A DNA stretch of 64,000 nt. Origin: Bursaphelenchus xylophilus. Lineage: Eukaryota > Nematoda > Chromadorea > Rhabditida > Aphelenchoididae. The notes under the pieces are model-generated. The model worked only from the letters and a program-made list of their open reading frames with translations. It had not been told where the DNA came from and made no database searches. This document shows, piece after piece, positions 22,782-38,800 of this stretch (its first letter is position 1; each line of letters opens with the position of its first letter). The stretch is taken from assembly GCA_904066235.2 (NCBI GenBank), contig CAJFCV020000002.1:5270001-5334000 (forward strand), written 5' to 3'. A program made the position numbers and the translations under genes.

Positions 22782-25513
22782 TGATAAAGTCAACTTATTT
22801 GGAGTAATTTATTTGCAAGAATAGAGGTTAGGATGAGAAGATAATAGATCAACGGCTAAGACGCCGAACAAATAACAGCAGAAAAATTTGCATTTACTTA
22901 AGGATTACATAAGATTAAAATGTTCGTACCTCTGTACCACAACTCGTATTAATATCTTTGGGGTCTTTTTCTTGGCCTGTTTTCAACTTTCTTCTCCCTT
23001 TTATTTTAATTTCCAATTACCGTATAGCCGTATGTCTTTTTATAGTATTGCCCCTTATATTATCCAAAGAATGGTGCTGTTTATAACACCGTTTGGATTA
23101 AAGTTTTCTTTCAAGTATCCAAAGGCTGTAAATCCAACAATAAATGATGACAATTTCTTTTTTTTTATTTATCTTTGCAGACTTTTCGTGTGATTTCCTC
23201 CGAAATTGGGGTAATCTTGTAAAACTTTAAAACGCAAATGTTCGTCTTTAAACCCGTTTCTTTCCATTTCACTTCCGCTAGCCAACAGAATAAAAAAGAT
23301 ACCTGAAAAAGGAGAGGAAAGGTCTGGAGAACTCGTCTTTAGAAGAGGAAAAGTTACTCTTTAGTTTTTAAATAGCTGTAAATCAGTGTGGTCATTAGTT
23401 TCATCAGGAGCTCGTATCTTTGACTTCGTATGCCTTAAATTTGAAAGGGAGTAATGTATACTTATAACTTTAAAAGGAAAGTCCTAATTTCCATCGGCGT
23501 TTCTTAGTAATTAAGTTTACGTACAATCCCTCGAGTATATAATTACATAAGCGTTCATCTTGTATTTGTAATTTTGTAGAGAGCCTACTCAAATTGTTGA
23601 TCTTTCTCCCGACTTTTGATCCGAAAATATTTTCAGAACCACTTTTCCCAATATTCATTCATATTTCTCAATAGAAATACAAAACTAATCGTGTAATGTG
23701 TAATGTAGCAAGTAGGCGATGACTTAGTCGGCCATTTTGTGATTATTCGATTACTTTGTTTCATTTATTCAAATAATTTTTTTGTCATTTTCTCCCGATT
23801 ATAGTAGGTGATCGCAATAAGAAAAGCAAGTAGAAATAAGTAGTAGTTCTCTTTTTACCTCGAGTTTTATAGAGTTTCAGTTCGAAGAGTAATTTTTGTG
23901 GTATCTATGGTTACCCAAACGCCGGGTTCAGGCGATTCTCCACTCGTTTTATGCGCATTATTAGATATTCCGAGTTCAGCCCCTTGATTTATTCCTACTA
24001 TTCATTTTTTTAGTTTTTATAAAGGGAAAATTTTAAAAAAATGAAAATACGGTAGTTGATCATTGTAATGGCCTAAATTAGTGTCATCATTTTGTTTTTT
24101 CTTGGGTTCCGATTAATTTTTTCCGCGAATTAGAGGTTTATTGTGAGTTTACGGAGAGTAAAGACCGTTCATTCCCCTGTTTACTTTACGAAAACCCATT
24201 TTTCGTCGTTTTTTTGTCATTTTATGTCTTCGAATTCCTTCGAAGCGACTTTTTTATGTTGAAAAAGGCCTGAAAAGGGTAAAACGTCTACTGGAAAAGT
24301 TACTTTCTCTCGGAATAAGCAAGTTTCCGTCAGAAAATGCTACTTTTTATCCGCGGAAGGGGCCTTTACTTTTTTATACTTTGGTTTTTGATGATGAAAT
24401 CCAGTGTTTTCCTTATGATTTTTGACATTAACCAAACAAAAATTCTCGTTTTTCGCCTTCCGAAGCGACGTTTTAATTCCATTCCCTATTAGCATAATGG
24501 GCAGGGGCAGAATGCACTCTCCAATTCCAGTTTAATAAAAACTTTTTAAGGTCTAGTACAATATGATCTTGTTAATCGAAACAATTTTTCATTTATTCCC
24601 CAAACTTTCTCTCTTTCACTCGCCAAAATAAGACATTGATTGACCCTTGTTGGCGCCTTTCCTCTCCTCTTTTGAAGAGGGTTGACTCCAATTTCCGGAA
24701 AAAAACCCAAAAAAAATTCGTCTGAATCCGGTTAAATTCGAATAATTTGGGATGGAAATCGGGGGGAATTGGATGGCTGGACTCTCTCGGCTCTCTCTCA
24801 CCCACTCATCGACTTGTTCGGACAGGTGTGACAACGGGGATCCTTTGTTTTCCCGATTTCCGATGCCAATTTCCCCTCCGTTCGGTTTATCTTTTGATTT
24901 ACTTTGTTTGATATCATCCTTTTATCCTGTAATTTACATAATGTGAGCGAACTCTCGACCCTTTTTTATCATGAAGACCATATTTTTTATCGAAACTTCC
25001 CATTCAAACATCAATTAAATGTGTTCGGGGTACCCGACTAAGGTTTTTTCCTTTCTTGTGTTATTGCGGATCTCTTTGGTCCGGAATGCAACTAAAGAGT
25101 ATAATAACATTATTATTTTCGCTCTCTTCGAATGTTTTTCGTACACAAACGAGCAGTCTGAGTCATGGACAGTCGTATTCTGATGTCTCGCCCAAAATTA
25201 CATTACAATTTCTCCAAGTTTCCAAGCCCTCAGGCTATATTTTATTCCAGAAATCACTGGGAGATTAGAGAACTTATTAGCCGCCTGTCTAAAGATTAAT
25301 ATGGCTGTTATAATGCCTGATTAACGGTCTAATGGCCAAGTCTAATGTATCCAAGTGGAAAGAAACTAATCTCCGCCCTTTGGAGACCCCATTCCCCCCA
25401 CGTTTCCGAGTTTTTTGCGTGTAATATTAGTAGTGTTATCAGTACCGAAGGGGTCACTTACAGTGTGATGCGATAGCTCTGTCCATTCTGATGACCATTT
25501 CCGAGCATCCGAA
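22782..25513. other. Intergenic region between divergent genes
   Basis: About 2.7 kb between the F-box-like gene (minus) and the OST-alpha gene (plus). Mostly AT-rich with poly-T runs. Frames of 60-100 codons occur without splice support. I see no gene, but a small one could be missed. Confidence 0.45.
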
Positions 25514-26961
25514 ATGGTCGTTATCATCGACACCGCCCTTAAATTGTTGACCGACTCCCTTCTCAACTGCACCAATGAACTCAAGACCCCGCCGGCGAAG
25601 GTGTTTCTCAGCCGTGAGTCAAGATTTTTTATTCTTTGACCTTCTAGATGAGGAATATCTCCAATGACATGGGCATTGTCCCCTTTTCTTGATTTTTCTT
25701 AAAGAATACTTACTGAGACTTGGCTGAAAGGGTTCTTTAGACATCTCGATGTCATGCAACTCAAGTTGCCTTCCAAATTTCAGTTAAATTATGATGATGA
25801 CCAACTTGATCACATACAATATAATTTTAATTCCCAAATTCCAGATTTGAATGCCGCCTTCGTTCTGGCCTTGATCGTGGCCACTCTCCTCAATCTCCTG
25901 ACCATCGGTCTGTTTGTGGTTCAGTTCAGATACGTCGGTTCTTATGTAACGAACCCTTATCGTCGAGCTTTTGTCCTTTATTTGGCGGGAACAGCTCCTT
26001 TTATGTCTTCCTTCGCCCTGGTCTCCATGTTCATGCCCAGAGTTTGGTTCCTCGCACATCTTCTCAGCTTTTTGTAAGTGTGATGCTCCCTTGTATTGAT
26101 TGTTTTAGTTACTTTTCGATCGCTCTTTATGTAATCATCTGCCTTCTTCTTCACATCGCTGATGGTCGACAGTCCATGGTGAAGAAGATGACCCAGAATT
26201 CGGCTAGCTTTATGGTGCAGACCCCTCCGTTTTGTTGTATTTTCCCTTGTTTGCCTCAATTACCGGTAGAAATGTAAGTTTTTAAATAACTTTTGATTCG
26301 GCATCATGTATAATATAAAAACTGATTTATTTCTTTAGGAAGAAAGTTCGGTTCTGTGAGATTATGGTCATGCAGACGTCGATCGTACGGTTAATCTTTA
26401 CAATCATCAGCCTCATCTTGTATTTCGAGTATTTTGAAGACTCTTTCATGTAAGTCTATATACCTGAAACTGATAGTTATCGATCATCTTCAGTGCCCTA
26501 AAAGTATTGGATTTCATCTCGTTGCCCTCATTATTGCTAGGTATTTACGGATGTCATATTCTGGTGAACACCGTGTCCAAACTGGACGAGTTGTGTCCCT
26601 TCAGATATATCGTCGTATTTCGATTATTGGATATTTTCTTTATGGTGTTCGGTCTACAACAACCGGTGTTCGACTTCCTGGCCAGAGCCGGAGTCTTTGG
26701 GTGCGGCGACGTTCTGCCTCCTCTCGAAACTGCCTTCTGTATGTTGTTTTATCAATCAGTTTGCTCCGATTATATTACGCTTGATTGTAAATGAAAATAT
26801 GTTTAGTTTGGAAAAATATGGCGACAGTAGTGGAGTCGCTGGTGGTGTCGATAATCTCCTCCTTGCTTCTGAAACCCTCCAGAAGCGCCCTCTTCGACAA
26901 GTATCCCAGCTGTCGGTCAGTTATGTCCATGTCGACGATAGAGACAAACGCCGATAACTAA
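25514..26961 (+). CDS. Organic solute transporter alpha-like (SLC51A/OSTA) membrane protein
   Basis: Six exons: 25514-25613, 25845-26073, 26109-26273, 26339-26449, 26494-26738 and 26807-26961, giving 334 residues with every phase consistent. Multiple membrane spans are visible: LNAAFVLALIVATLLNLLTIGLF, AFVLYLAGTAPFMSSFAL, YFSIALYVIICLLLH, IVRLIFTIISLILYF and FISLPSLLLGIYG. The order of segments, including a cysteine-rich loop (FCCIFPCLP) after span 4, fits the seven-span OST-alpha/TMEM184 family that moves steroids and bile-acid-like solutes, in vertebrates with a beta partner. The first exon (MVVIIDTALKLLTDSLLNCT) was found because its GTGAGT donor phase fits only the acceptor at 25844, so an in-frame ATG at 25754 falls within the intron. 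Poly(A) signal AATAAA lies at the stop. Confidence 0.87.
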
Positions 26962-27028
26962 TAAAATAAATAGATTTACTCAATAAATGTACAAACTCTG
27001 GACCCGTATTCTCCGTATCTTGGAGGCT

Positions 27029-28430
27029 CTAATCCACCAATGTGATGAATTTTTCGTTGTAGCCTGAGGGTCTGATCTGGAGGATGACCAACATAACCAG
27101 TCCGAAGACCACAAAAGAACCGATAATGCCCACTTCCAGCCAGAGGAAGAGGAGGAATGTTATCGACCAGACCGAGTTGATCTCTTTTGTCCTGAAGATC
27201 ATTAGTTTAAAGTTCACAATTGGAATAATTTATATTATTTTAGGTTTTACAACGAAATTTCGAATTGAAATTATTATGAAACTCACCTGGATCGTTGCAC
27301 CATCGCATAGACCTCGCGGTCATTTTGGATGTCAATATATGAATGTTCTTTGACCGGCGTCTCAGTAGTCGCCTTCGGGCGTTGCGTTTTAAAAGTCGCG
27401 AATCTGAGATTACTCTGGTATCTCCGAGTGGTCATGGTGGGGACATTTTGAGCGATCGTCCTCCTGGAACTGCTGCGTAATGATGTAGATCGAGTAGGGT
27501 AAAAAGGGCTGGCTGTGGTCACCGGATCACCTTTAAAAATCTTATTAATCTTGAGGGTCATGTTACAATTGATAAAAAAAGATATGTTTATCTAAATATA
27601 TTTGCGTAATTTCAATCCGAATTCTTGACTTTTTTCTGTAATTAACCCCTCTCACTCACCGAGAACTCTGGCTCGGACCGGAAGTGTGCATAAGGGCCCG
27701 TCCTCTTCGTCCTGAGCGTAGAAGTTGGCCAGGAATTTCTGGCCAAAATGAACTTCTTCTGGATGTTCGTAGCGTTCGCGATTTTGCGTCTTTATCCGCA
27801 TAAAAAACGCATACAATTCCAACTTAAATCAAAAAAAAATTATAAAATTTTTGGATGATTTTTACCTACCGTAACCTTAATTTCCCGCACTGCCGGATAT
27901 CTTTGACATTTCGGGAACTCATCGCCCGCTTGGATATCCTCATTTACACCTGCAAATGTAGAGGGATGCAGACTGTGATCCAGTTGGAATAGGACAAACC
28001 AATCACTCCCTTCTGGCTCCAATTTCCCATAAACACTAAAATTATATTATACATGACAGGCTGATGAAAAGATGAAGAAAATGGATGAAATACTATATAA
28101 GTAGGACATATGTCTTTTCAAAAGTACAGTCTTTTTGTTTTTTTTGGTTCGGGAGCATAAGTTCCAACTTAACAAACGGAGGAAAAAGATCTTATGATCT
28201 AAAGCAAGGTGTATATTTCTGCCATATGGCTTTTAAAATGCTTTTTTATTGCAAAATAATGTTGCAAAAGGACTGATCAATAACCAACTCAATCGAAAAG
28301 GGACTCACCTACTGTAATTCATGGGAATCTCCACAAAAACCTCGACTTCCGTGGGTTCCGTGTAAAATACGAAGTCGGCGGCGCGGGCCAGTTGAACGAC
28401 CAGAAAGGCCAGGCCCACGTAGGACGCCAT
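27029..28430 (-). CDS. Type I single-pass membrane protein, family not recognised
   Basis: Five exons, 28430-28309, 28035-27870, 27822-27660, 27530-27287 and 27191-27029, give 285 residues in phase. The N-terminus (ASYVGLAFLVVQLARAADF) reads as a signal peptide. The ectodomain (about residues 18-150) has beta-strand-like segments, e.g. EVEVFVEIP and WFVLFQLDH, and few cysteines, so it may be a compact all-beta fold. A Ser/Thr/Arg-rich linker follows, then one membrane helix near residues 245-275 and a short cytoplasmic end. The gene is convergent with OST-alpha, with only 67 bp between the stop codons. I looked for OST-beta features because of the neighbour, but OST-beta is much shorter and lacks a signal peptide, so I do not call it that. 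Confidence 0.72.
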
Positions 28431-29749
28431 AAAAGGGGTAGCAGAACTTGGAAGTAAACTGAAGACGAAGCGCCGGCCCTTAAGGCATTTAAACCCCAAT
28501 TTCCATAAAAGGGAGGGGGCGGCCGAAACAAGCGACTCAGCGGCCGAAACTGCCGAAAGTTTCGCTGGGACAAGTGCCAAACAGGGCCTGGAAATGTTAA
28601 CATAAAAGGTGGTCCAGGGTCGTCATTTATGGATTGCCCCGGAGCGAAACGCCGAGATTGTTTCCTTCCGAAAAAACGTGAAAAAAGAGGGAACTAAGTG
28701 AATGTCAGTAAAAATAAAATGAGACGGAGATCCCTCGGATCAAATGAAAAAAGAATGTCAAGCTTCGAGACAATATCAATTATGAGGACATCAGATTGTG
28801 ATCCTTGAGCGGGAGATCAAAGACATCCGATCAAATTTTAAACTAATTGAAATTTTAAAAATTTCTGAATTAATGCTCGAAAACTGCAAGTATAATACGG
28901 AAAAACGCCAAGTGCCCTCTCAAAACACGGATGTTCTCCCAACCAAACAAGTTTTTATCCCAAAATTTAAGTGAATTTTCACGGATGGCCTCCCATTTCA
29001 ATGTTAAGTTAGGAACGGCCGGATAATCCCTAATTAAAGCCCCCAAAAACATTAATTTTAGAACACGCCTGCCAACAATAGATACATATATCATGTCTGC
29101 TGTTGGCCATGTCGGAAGCGAATCCCGATTGCTATACGAAAATTGTTTTTGGGTCCAATCTTTGTGATTGCCTAAGGGCACAATAAAGGGCGAGCATTCA
29201 ACTATTCACGCTTGTCCGAGTTTCGGAGGTCCAGAAAAAGAAATCAAAGGAGAATTGTAATAAAAATACAAATAAAAAGGCGAAAATGTAATTGGAAATT
29301 ATTTTCGGGCATTAGGATATTATTTTAGGTGCTGAAACAACAGAAAACGTTGAAATTAACGCACAGATCGGAACAAAATACGAAACGGTGAGCTCTGAAC
29401 GATAAGAGGTCAGGTGTTGGAGATTAATCACACAAATTGGACTCCGAACGGATTGGAACGGGAAAAGAAACGCGGAGAAAATGTAGTTTAACATCGCTTT
29501 TGGCACAGTACAGTTTCTTGGTTTATCTTATAGCTACGTTTATTTTTTCAGCGGTACCTCTACACAGTACGTTCAAATCATGTTATAAATAATTTATTAC
29601 CATCTCGAACCGAGTCATTTTTAAACCGATATGTAGACTAGATGTAGTTACAAAATAAATGCAAAGTGAAATAGAATGAAAAGAAATGCAACTTTAAAAG
29701 TCGGAAGAGGTATCATCCGTTATGTACAATCAATATCTGAATACTATTT
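28431..29749. other. Intergenic region, no gene seen
   Basis: About 1.3 kb between two minus-strand genes, upstream of the type I membrane protein and downstream of the MFS transporter. The first 200 bp is GC-rich and probably promoter. No splice-supported frame was found. Confidence 0.5.
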
Positions 29750-31532
29750 TCATGCGTTTGCACCGTATTTGGTTTTGCTGATCAAAAGTGTGAGGATGAG
29801 AGAAATGGCCATCGTGAAACCCGTAATTAAAAATAGCTCATCGAACCCGATCATGGCGAGAATAAACTGCGAGTTCAAGGCAGTTAGGACACCAGAAATG
29901 GCCTGAAGATATCACTTACATTATACATGACTTAAACGTATATTGATGTTTTCTTATAATGATTTGTTGGACAAAACTTACTAAACAAAGTTGACAGAAT
30001 CCATAGGTAATAGCAAAATTCGCGCTCCCGAAGCATTTATGGATGGCATAAGGAATCAAACAGTAGGTGGCACCAATACCCACAAACATCGCGCAGATCC
30101 AGATGAAGAATAGTGATGGGCTTGCAACATACTTGACGAACGGAAGTCCCCACATAAGGACAGCCCCCATTGTGCATGCTATACTCATGGCCAATTGATA
30201 TGAAGACTAAAACCGGAAAAATACACAAATAATTTCAAGATTACGCTTACCCTATCTGCAATATAGCCCCAGAAAACTCGACTGAGACAGTTGGCAATAG
30301 CCGCAAAGGAATTCACTGTGGTCAGGAAGAAATCATCTTTGATAAAACTTTGTGCGTAGGCCTATAAATAAAAAGATAGTTTCAAATTCCCATATAAACG
30401 ATGATCATAAACTAAACCGTACCTTAAAAAGTCCGCTGGTAGTCTGAACCCAAATGGCATTGCAAGTTAAAGTGAAGAATAAGATAATAAAGGTCGGAGA
30501 CTTGAGAATCTCTTCTTTGGAGAGGATCGTAGAACCCAGTTGGTCGTTCTGGCCCTCGTCTTCATCATCACTATCGCCATCAGCCGCCATTAAAGATTGG
30601 GATTCCTGGCCATCGCTTTCCTGGACTGGCTCAGCAATAAATAATAGGCCAATGGTCTGAATGACTGCAAACATTCCTCCCATCAACAAGAATAAATAAG
30701 GGACCCTCTCCAGAATCTCGGGCTGAGTAAAAAACCCTTCATCATCCACCTTCAGATTGTTGGGGTTAATAAATTTGGTCTGGATTGGGGACAAAAGAAA
30801 AGCACCACTGCCAAATCCAGCCGTGATTAGTCCACTAACAAATCCAACGTTTTTTGGCATCCACTGAAACAGAAGCATAGATATCAAACTTAAAAATATT
30901 ACCTAAAGCATACTAGTTGATAAACACACATCATAAAATTATTAAAAAAAATGAAATGTAGTCTTACCCTCTGGCATTGAGTTAGAACATTGACATATGC
31001 CATTCCTTGACCAAATGAGGCAATGAGGCCAGTTGTAACCAATAGCCAGTAAAAGGAGACTTGAATTGAGAAAAAGGAGAATAAGATGCCTCCACAATAC
31101 ATTGCCGAACCTATAGCCGCACCAGTTCTTGCACCAACCTCCTTTTCCAAGACACCTCCGAGAAGCATCGCAAATGGAAGGCCAGCTAAAGCAAAAAATG
31201 TTACTCATTATTCATCCAATTATAATATAAATCTAAACCGTGAACAAAAACAACAAACAACTTACACATAAAACTCTGCAGCCACATAAGCGATCCATTT
31301 GTTTGCTGTGGATTTACTTTCCATCGCAGATACGAAACGAGGTATGGTAAAATATTACCTAAAAAATAAAAATTACCCAAAAAAAGCATTTACTGAAAAC
31401 GAAGATTTCAATTCTCTTACCAAAGGTATAAACTAATCCATAACTGAATTGCAGACAAACTCCAGCCGTAATTACGGAAATTGCCCGATATTGTGGAGGT
31501 ATTCTCTTGACGAACCAATCCTTTGTGTCCAT
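29750..31532 (-). CDS. MFS transporter, oxalate/formate-antiporter- or monocarboxylate-like
   Basis: Seven exons, 31532-31421, 31358-31266, 31185-30968, 30863-30423, 30361-30251, 30206-29982 and 29902-29750, close to 450 residues. About 12 membrane spans are read, in two halves of six. The halves are separated by an acidic cytoplasmic loop (DGDSDDEDEGQND) near residues 225-245. LPYLVSYLRWKVNPQ, GGVLEKEVGARTGAAIG (the loop 2-3 motif) and WMPKNVGFVSGLITAGFGSGAF are the pattern seen in the oxalate/formate and monocarboxylate branch of the major facilitator superfamily, including the P-rich fifth-span motif. The substrate is not determinable. An alternative upstream ATG at 31580 would add 16 basic residues; I chose 31532 because it gives a short cytoplasmic N-terminus. 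Confidence 0.86.
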
Positions 31533-32608
31533 CAGCACCAAACTCCGAGAGAACGGCCCCCTTCGAATAGATCTTCTCATTAGACGAAGAAACACGGAAG
31601 GGGGGAAGCGAGAAAAAAGTAGGGGAATATCCCAAGACAAATAACATGCGCGAATGGACGCCCTGTTCTTTCAGCGGGTATTTAACATTACGTTTCAATA
31701 TTTTATAAGCAGTTGGGGATTTGGAGAGCCATTCAGGAGCGAGTCCAATTTCGCGTGGAATAGCTTGCTGTCCTCCGCAAAAAAAAGACCAGAAAACAGC
31801 TCCCGTAATGACGTCGGCGACGGAAACATTATTTTAGATATTACACAGATATCATTGCCCTTTTGAGGTCGGAGAAAACGCATTCAAACCGTTTCAGACA
31901 TTAAAACCGTCATGCATAATTTAACGGCCTAAAAGATTTTTTGCTTTCATGGCCTTATCGTAAAAAAGAAACATTGGGATTTTATATAAATTTACCTAAA
32001 TTAATGTTCCCAAATCAACAAAACTACGTTTTTTGTAAAGAAGAAGATCTAATTAAACTTGCTGAATTCCCCTATTGTGCCCGACGTTTATCAGCTTATC
32101 AGTCTAACTGTTCTAGATAATAAAAAAGATAAGAAAATTGCACTCAACGTTCAAAAGACGCACAAAGCGTATTTTAATTTGGAAACGATAAAACACAAAG
32201 TAAAAAGGAGGGTGATGAAGGTCGAATTGCCAGGCATGCCCTTGCCGACCCTTTGGCAAAACATTTTACGGAAAAGCAAAGGATTAAATTATTGGGCGCA
32301 GTCTGCCGATTCAAAGTGCAAAATTGCACAAAAAAATCACAGGCTGCAGGAAAATGCAAATGAGGGAAACGGTATTATGATAGAATTGGTTGCAGTGAGA
32401 ATTCGTATGCATAACAGGACGTTTCCTTTTGTGATATTACCCTTCCTTTTTGTCCTTGCTTAGAAAATCATGTGAAATTCACGATCCAATAACAATTTAG
32501 ATGACGAATAATCCTTATCAAGGAGAAAGTTATATTTTGTACTTACAGAAACTATAATTGTTTGTCAAATACCCGTTTATTCCATTAAATTACACTTATT
32601 ACTTTCTA
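31533..32608. other. Intergenic region, no gene seen
   Basis: About 1.1 kb. One plus-strand frame of 134 codons lies at 32059-32463, but it has no signal peptide, domain or intron evidence and is Lys/Ile/Asn-rich as expected of AT-rich noise. Confidence 0.5.
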
Positions 32609-34528
32609 TTATACATCAGTATCTCCATAAGTCCGATTTGTGATTCCATTTTGCATCAGAGATCGGCTTTCCGGAGTCAAGACGGATTTGTGGACAAAAT
32701 GACTTTTGATGAAGCTGATTGTACTGAAACTACAAGTATTACACGATAATTTATACACCATGGGAGTATCAGATAGATTATATTTCTAGACTCACCTGCT
32801 GATGCCGCATTTTTTGTATATCGTATGTACGGTCTCCATGAATTCGTCACGAAGTCTGGAGTTCATTGTGAAGAAGAGGCCAAAAATAATACAGGAAGTG
32901 AGGAGGGTCAGAGATTCAAAGAGATCTCCCAGAGTGTCCTGATAAGGGATTTGAGTGATGCTTTGGGCTACCGTCAAGACGCCTTGCGGGAATTCGACAA
33001 CGATGAAAACTACCATTATGATCTGAAATCGATATTTTGTTATCGTATATTCGAGATTGTAACTATATTTTGAAGCAAATTACATTGCACTAGACCCGTC
33101 TGTTGGTGTTAAATAATTTTTTTAAATGAAACTTACAATAATCATATTGGTGGTCCTACTGTATTGCCGGTCCCTTTCCACATTCTGAAATCTCGATGAC
33201 AATTCTCTGAGCTTCTTCAACTCCCTCAATAACAGAATTGTCATCATCGATAGCACCGAACAAGGGACCAATTTGCAAACAAAACCAAATAACCAAAAGT
33301 TGAGCTGCTGCAGTTGTTCGTTGGAGGAGAACTCAAGGTAATGGACGGAGGTGTTGACCAGAGAGGGGTACTTTACGAGACAGTTCTCATCAGGCTCATT
33401 GGATTCGGCGATATGAGAATGGAAATAAATGGGACCGCAGATGACGATGACCGAGATGTAGATGATGATGAGAGTGTTTATGCATTTCTGAAAGTGCGTC
33501 GTGTCTGAGAATCCGCAGAGATTAACGGTTTGGTTAAAAACAAGGAGCATAAGGGTATCTGATATTCAGAATTCAGATGGGTCGGACATGAGCTCATCCT
33601 TGACAGATTTTATTATTACCCAAGGAGTGGTGGCGGCATGAAGCGCCGACTGTAGAAAAGCTTGGAAAAATTTAAGACGGCAGATCAATCCTGCAGAATT
33701 CGTAAATTATGTGGCCAGATTTAAGAATCAGTAAATCTACATTTGGTCTTGAAACAGAAGGCCTATGGAAAGCCATATAATTTGATTTACAACATCGCCT
33801 GAGGCCATTCATCTGAGGTTTTTGTGAAAGGGCATAATAAATAAAAATAAATGGACTTCGGAGAAGTGAAATGCCCCATTTTGAAATTTAAAAATCCCAA
33901 AAATATCTTTCGGTCAATAAAAATGTAATAAATCATACTCACTTTCATATTAAACCACTGAACATGTGAGGTTGTCTGGCTCAATTGTCTCAATGACATG
34001 TATCTGATGATGGATAAAGCGACCACGTGGAAGACTCCGGTCATGTGGACAAGGACGCTGACGTTCACCGAGATCAACAAGGTCCCGGTCCAAGCATACG
34101 ACCATAAACTTGACAAACAAAGCTCATCACTGCCATATTTGTACAGAGTACTGTATAGAAAGTTGATGCACAAAAGAAGTTGGCTACTGAAAAGAGAGAA
34201 TTCTTGAGTCCGCTAATATTAGTGTAATTATAAGTAGAGCCTTCTTTGAATACTTGTAATCACTTTTCTGGTACTCGTAACTACTTATTAGTTTATAAAA
34301 ATAGAAGATTTAAAAAAATTGGAAATTGTTTCTGCAATTCTTTGATTAAAATTAATTTAGATTTCAAAGAACAAGATTTTCTTACCAAGACATACTGATC
34401 AACAACAAATTGGTGGGGTTGGGCATCTTGGAGAGGACATTGATCGAAAAGGAATGGCCCAGGATCCCGGCCAGACACAAGGTCATGGCCAACGGCTCAT
34501 GCAAGATGTCATAGAGCTTGGCCAACAT
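32609..34528 (-). CDS. DMSR-type (myosuppressin receptor-like) neuropeptide GPCR
   Basis: Five exons, 34528-34386, 34186-33943, 33487-33137, 33022-32796 and 32723-32609, give 359 residues in phase. Seven membrane segments can be read. TM2 is in MPNPTNLLLISMS, TM3 precedes the arginine of SIIRYMSLRQ (the DRY-equivalent), TM4 is INTLIIIYISVIVICGP, TM6 carries VVFIVVEFPQGVL and TM7 has SLTLLTSCIIFGLFF. The EFPQG sequence in TM6 and PxPTN in TM2 are hallmarks of the DMSR receptors of nematodes, which respond to FMRFamide-like peptides. The Lys- and Arg-rich third loop (RELKKLRELSSR) suits G-protein coupling. A short upstream frame (start near 34540, four codons) precedes the main ATG. Intron 2 is 455 bp and contains an open frame, but the phases exclude it from the protein. 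Confidence 0.88.
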
Positions 34529-35861
34529 CTCCCTTCACTCCACGAACATGACTGCAAATGTAAAATTGTAATACGTCGGATAATGAGAAGCGGGACAAAG
34601 GGAAAGAGAGCCGGATTCATGAATATTAAGCGCGCCGGAGCTGATGGCCGACCAAGATTAAGGCCAGGCCGGACGGAAAGTTTTATCTCCGCCGACCTCA
34701 AGGCATCATCCCATCCTATTCCCGTGCCCGGGCCTTGTCTTAAATGAACTTGGCTGATTGCAAGCCCTGCGATTCATCGGGGAATTCCTGCGGCCCGCGG
34801 GCATCCCCGCTCTAAATTGACCTTTCCTCCGCGCTGACAAGAGAACTCCCAGATATTGTTATTGGACTCATTTGTTGGGGCCCTAAGTACATTATGCAAC
34901 AGGCAAAGTAACGTTGCCGCAGGCGTCATGTTCCTCCATAAATTGGGCTCTCCGTTCCTCGACGCACATCCGTTTTGAGGATAGAGGTCGATAAAAATAA
35001 ACGCCCATCTGTTATGCACGCGCGATGACGGGAAGCGGAGTAATTATTACTTAGCCCAAATATCAAGGATAAGGTCTTAAGGTTCTATGGCCTTTTTTAT
35101 TACTTGCAAATGCATTTCGGATGCCTTCTCCGCCCTTTTCCGAAAGTTCCAAGGATTCGAAGGGCCATAAACACTACGACTTTTGATTAGGGAACAATAA
35201 AAGGTGAGTGTCGGAGTAAGGGTAACGGGCGTCAAGAAAAAAAAGGTTGTTTACAACGCCATGTAGACTGAGTAGGAAACGGTGGAAGTCGAGAATGTGT
35301 CAATCAACTTTTTCTAAGAATTCTGGGGTCTAAAACGACATTTTAAGTCATAAAATGTTGGCCTTAGACCCCATTACACTCAAAAAAGTTGGTATCACGG
35401 TAGTCATGATTATAAGCCCTCTAATTTCCATTGAAAAGGTTTCTTGAAGTTGAAGACAAGATGTAAATTCCCAACCTTCCATTTTTGAGTTCCCCCGGCC
35501 ATTCTCTTTGTCCTCTTGGCCCCTTTGGCCTTAGTCAGATGTAGCGTTTTTTGTCAAGGACAAAGTAAAAGTAAGCACATCCCATTGTTTTAGGAAAAGT
35601 CTCTAAAACCTTTTCAGGAGCTCCGTGTCCTCCTTATTATACATCCACACATCATCCGACGGGGATCCGGTTTCTGGCCAGGAAGAGTACGCAAATAATG
35701 CCGCTTTATTTCGAGTAAGAGTAATGTATGTTTAGAGAGGGGTTTGAAATGTTTGTGTAAGGGGCGGCGTATGAATCTGGTAGAACATAGCTGGGTATGA
35801 AGCAGAAGAAGAGCTCGACGCTCCGGCTTTCTGGATGCTGAATGAAAGGGGGCTTCAGCGC
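34529..35861. other. Intergenic region, no gene seen
   Basis: About 1.3 kb with GC-rich patches (34600-34850), no splice-supported frame. Its right end is the 3' flank of pmt-1. Confidence 0.5.

Positions 35862-38800
<2,939 letters not shown>

Noticed and set aside
25754..26077. OST-alpha start at the in-frame ATG 25754
   Set aside because: A better first exon (25514-25613) joins in phase to the acceptor at 25844, and residues 25754-25844 lack conservation-like character.
27029..28430. Possible OST-beta partner gene next to OST-alpha
   Set aside because: It is about twice OST-beta length, has a signal peptide and its membrane helix is near the C-terminus, unlike OST-beta.
32059..32463. 134-codon plus-strand frame
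   Set aside because: Composition is that of AT-rich noise, with no domain, signal peptide or splice signals.
33488..33942. Extra coding sequence in intron 2 of the DMSR receptor (frame beginning near 33550)
   Set aside because: Only the acceptor before 33487 matches the phase-0 donor at 33943 and joins the TM3 end directly to TM4; the upstream frame hits an in-frame stop.
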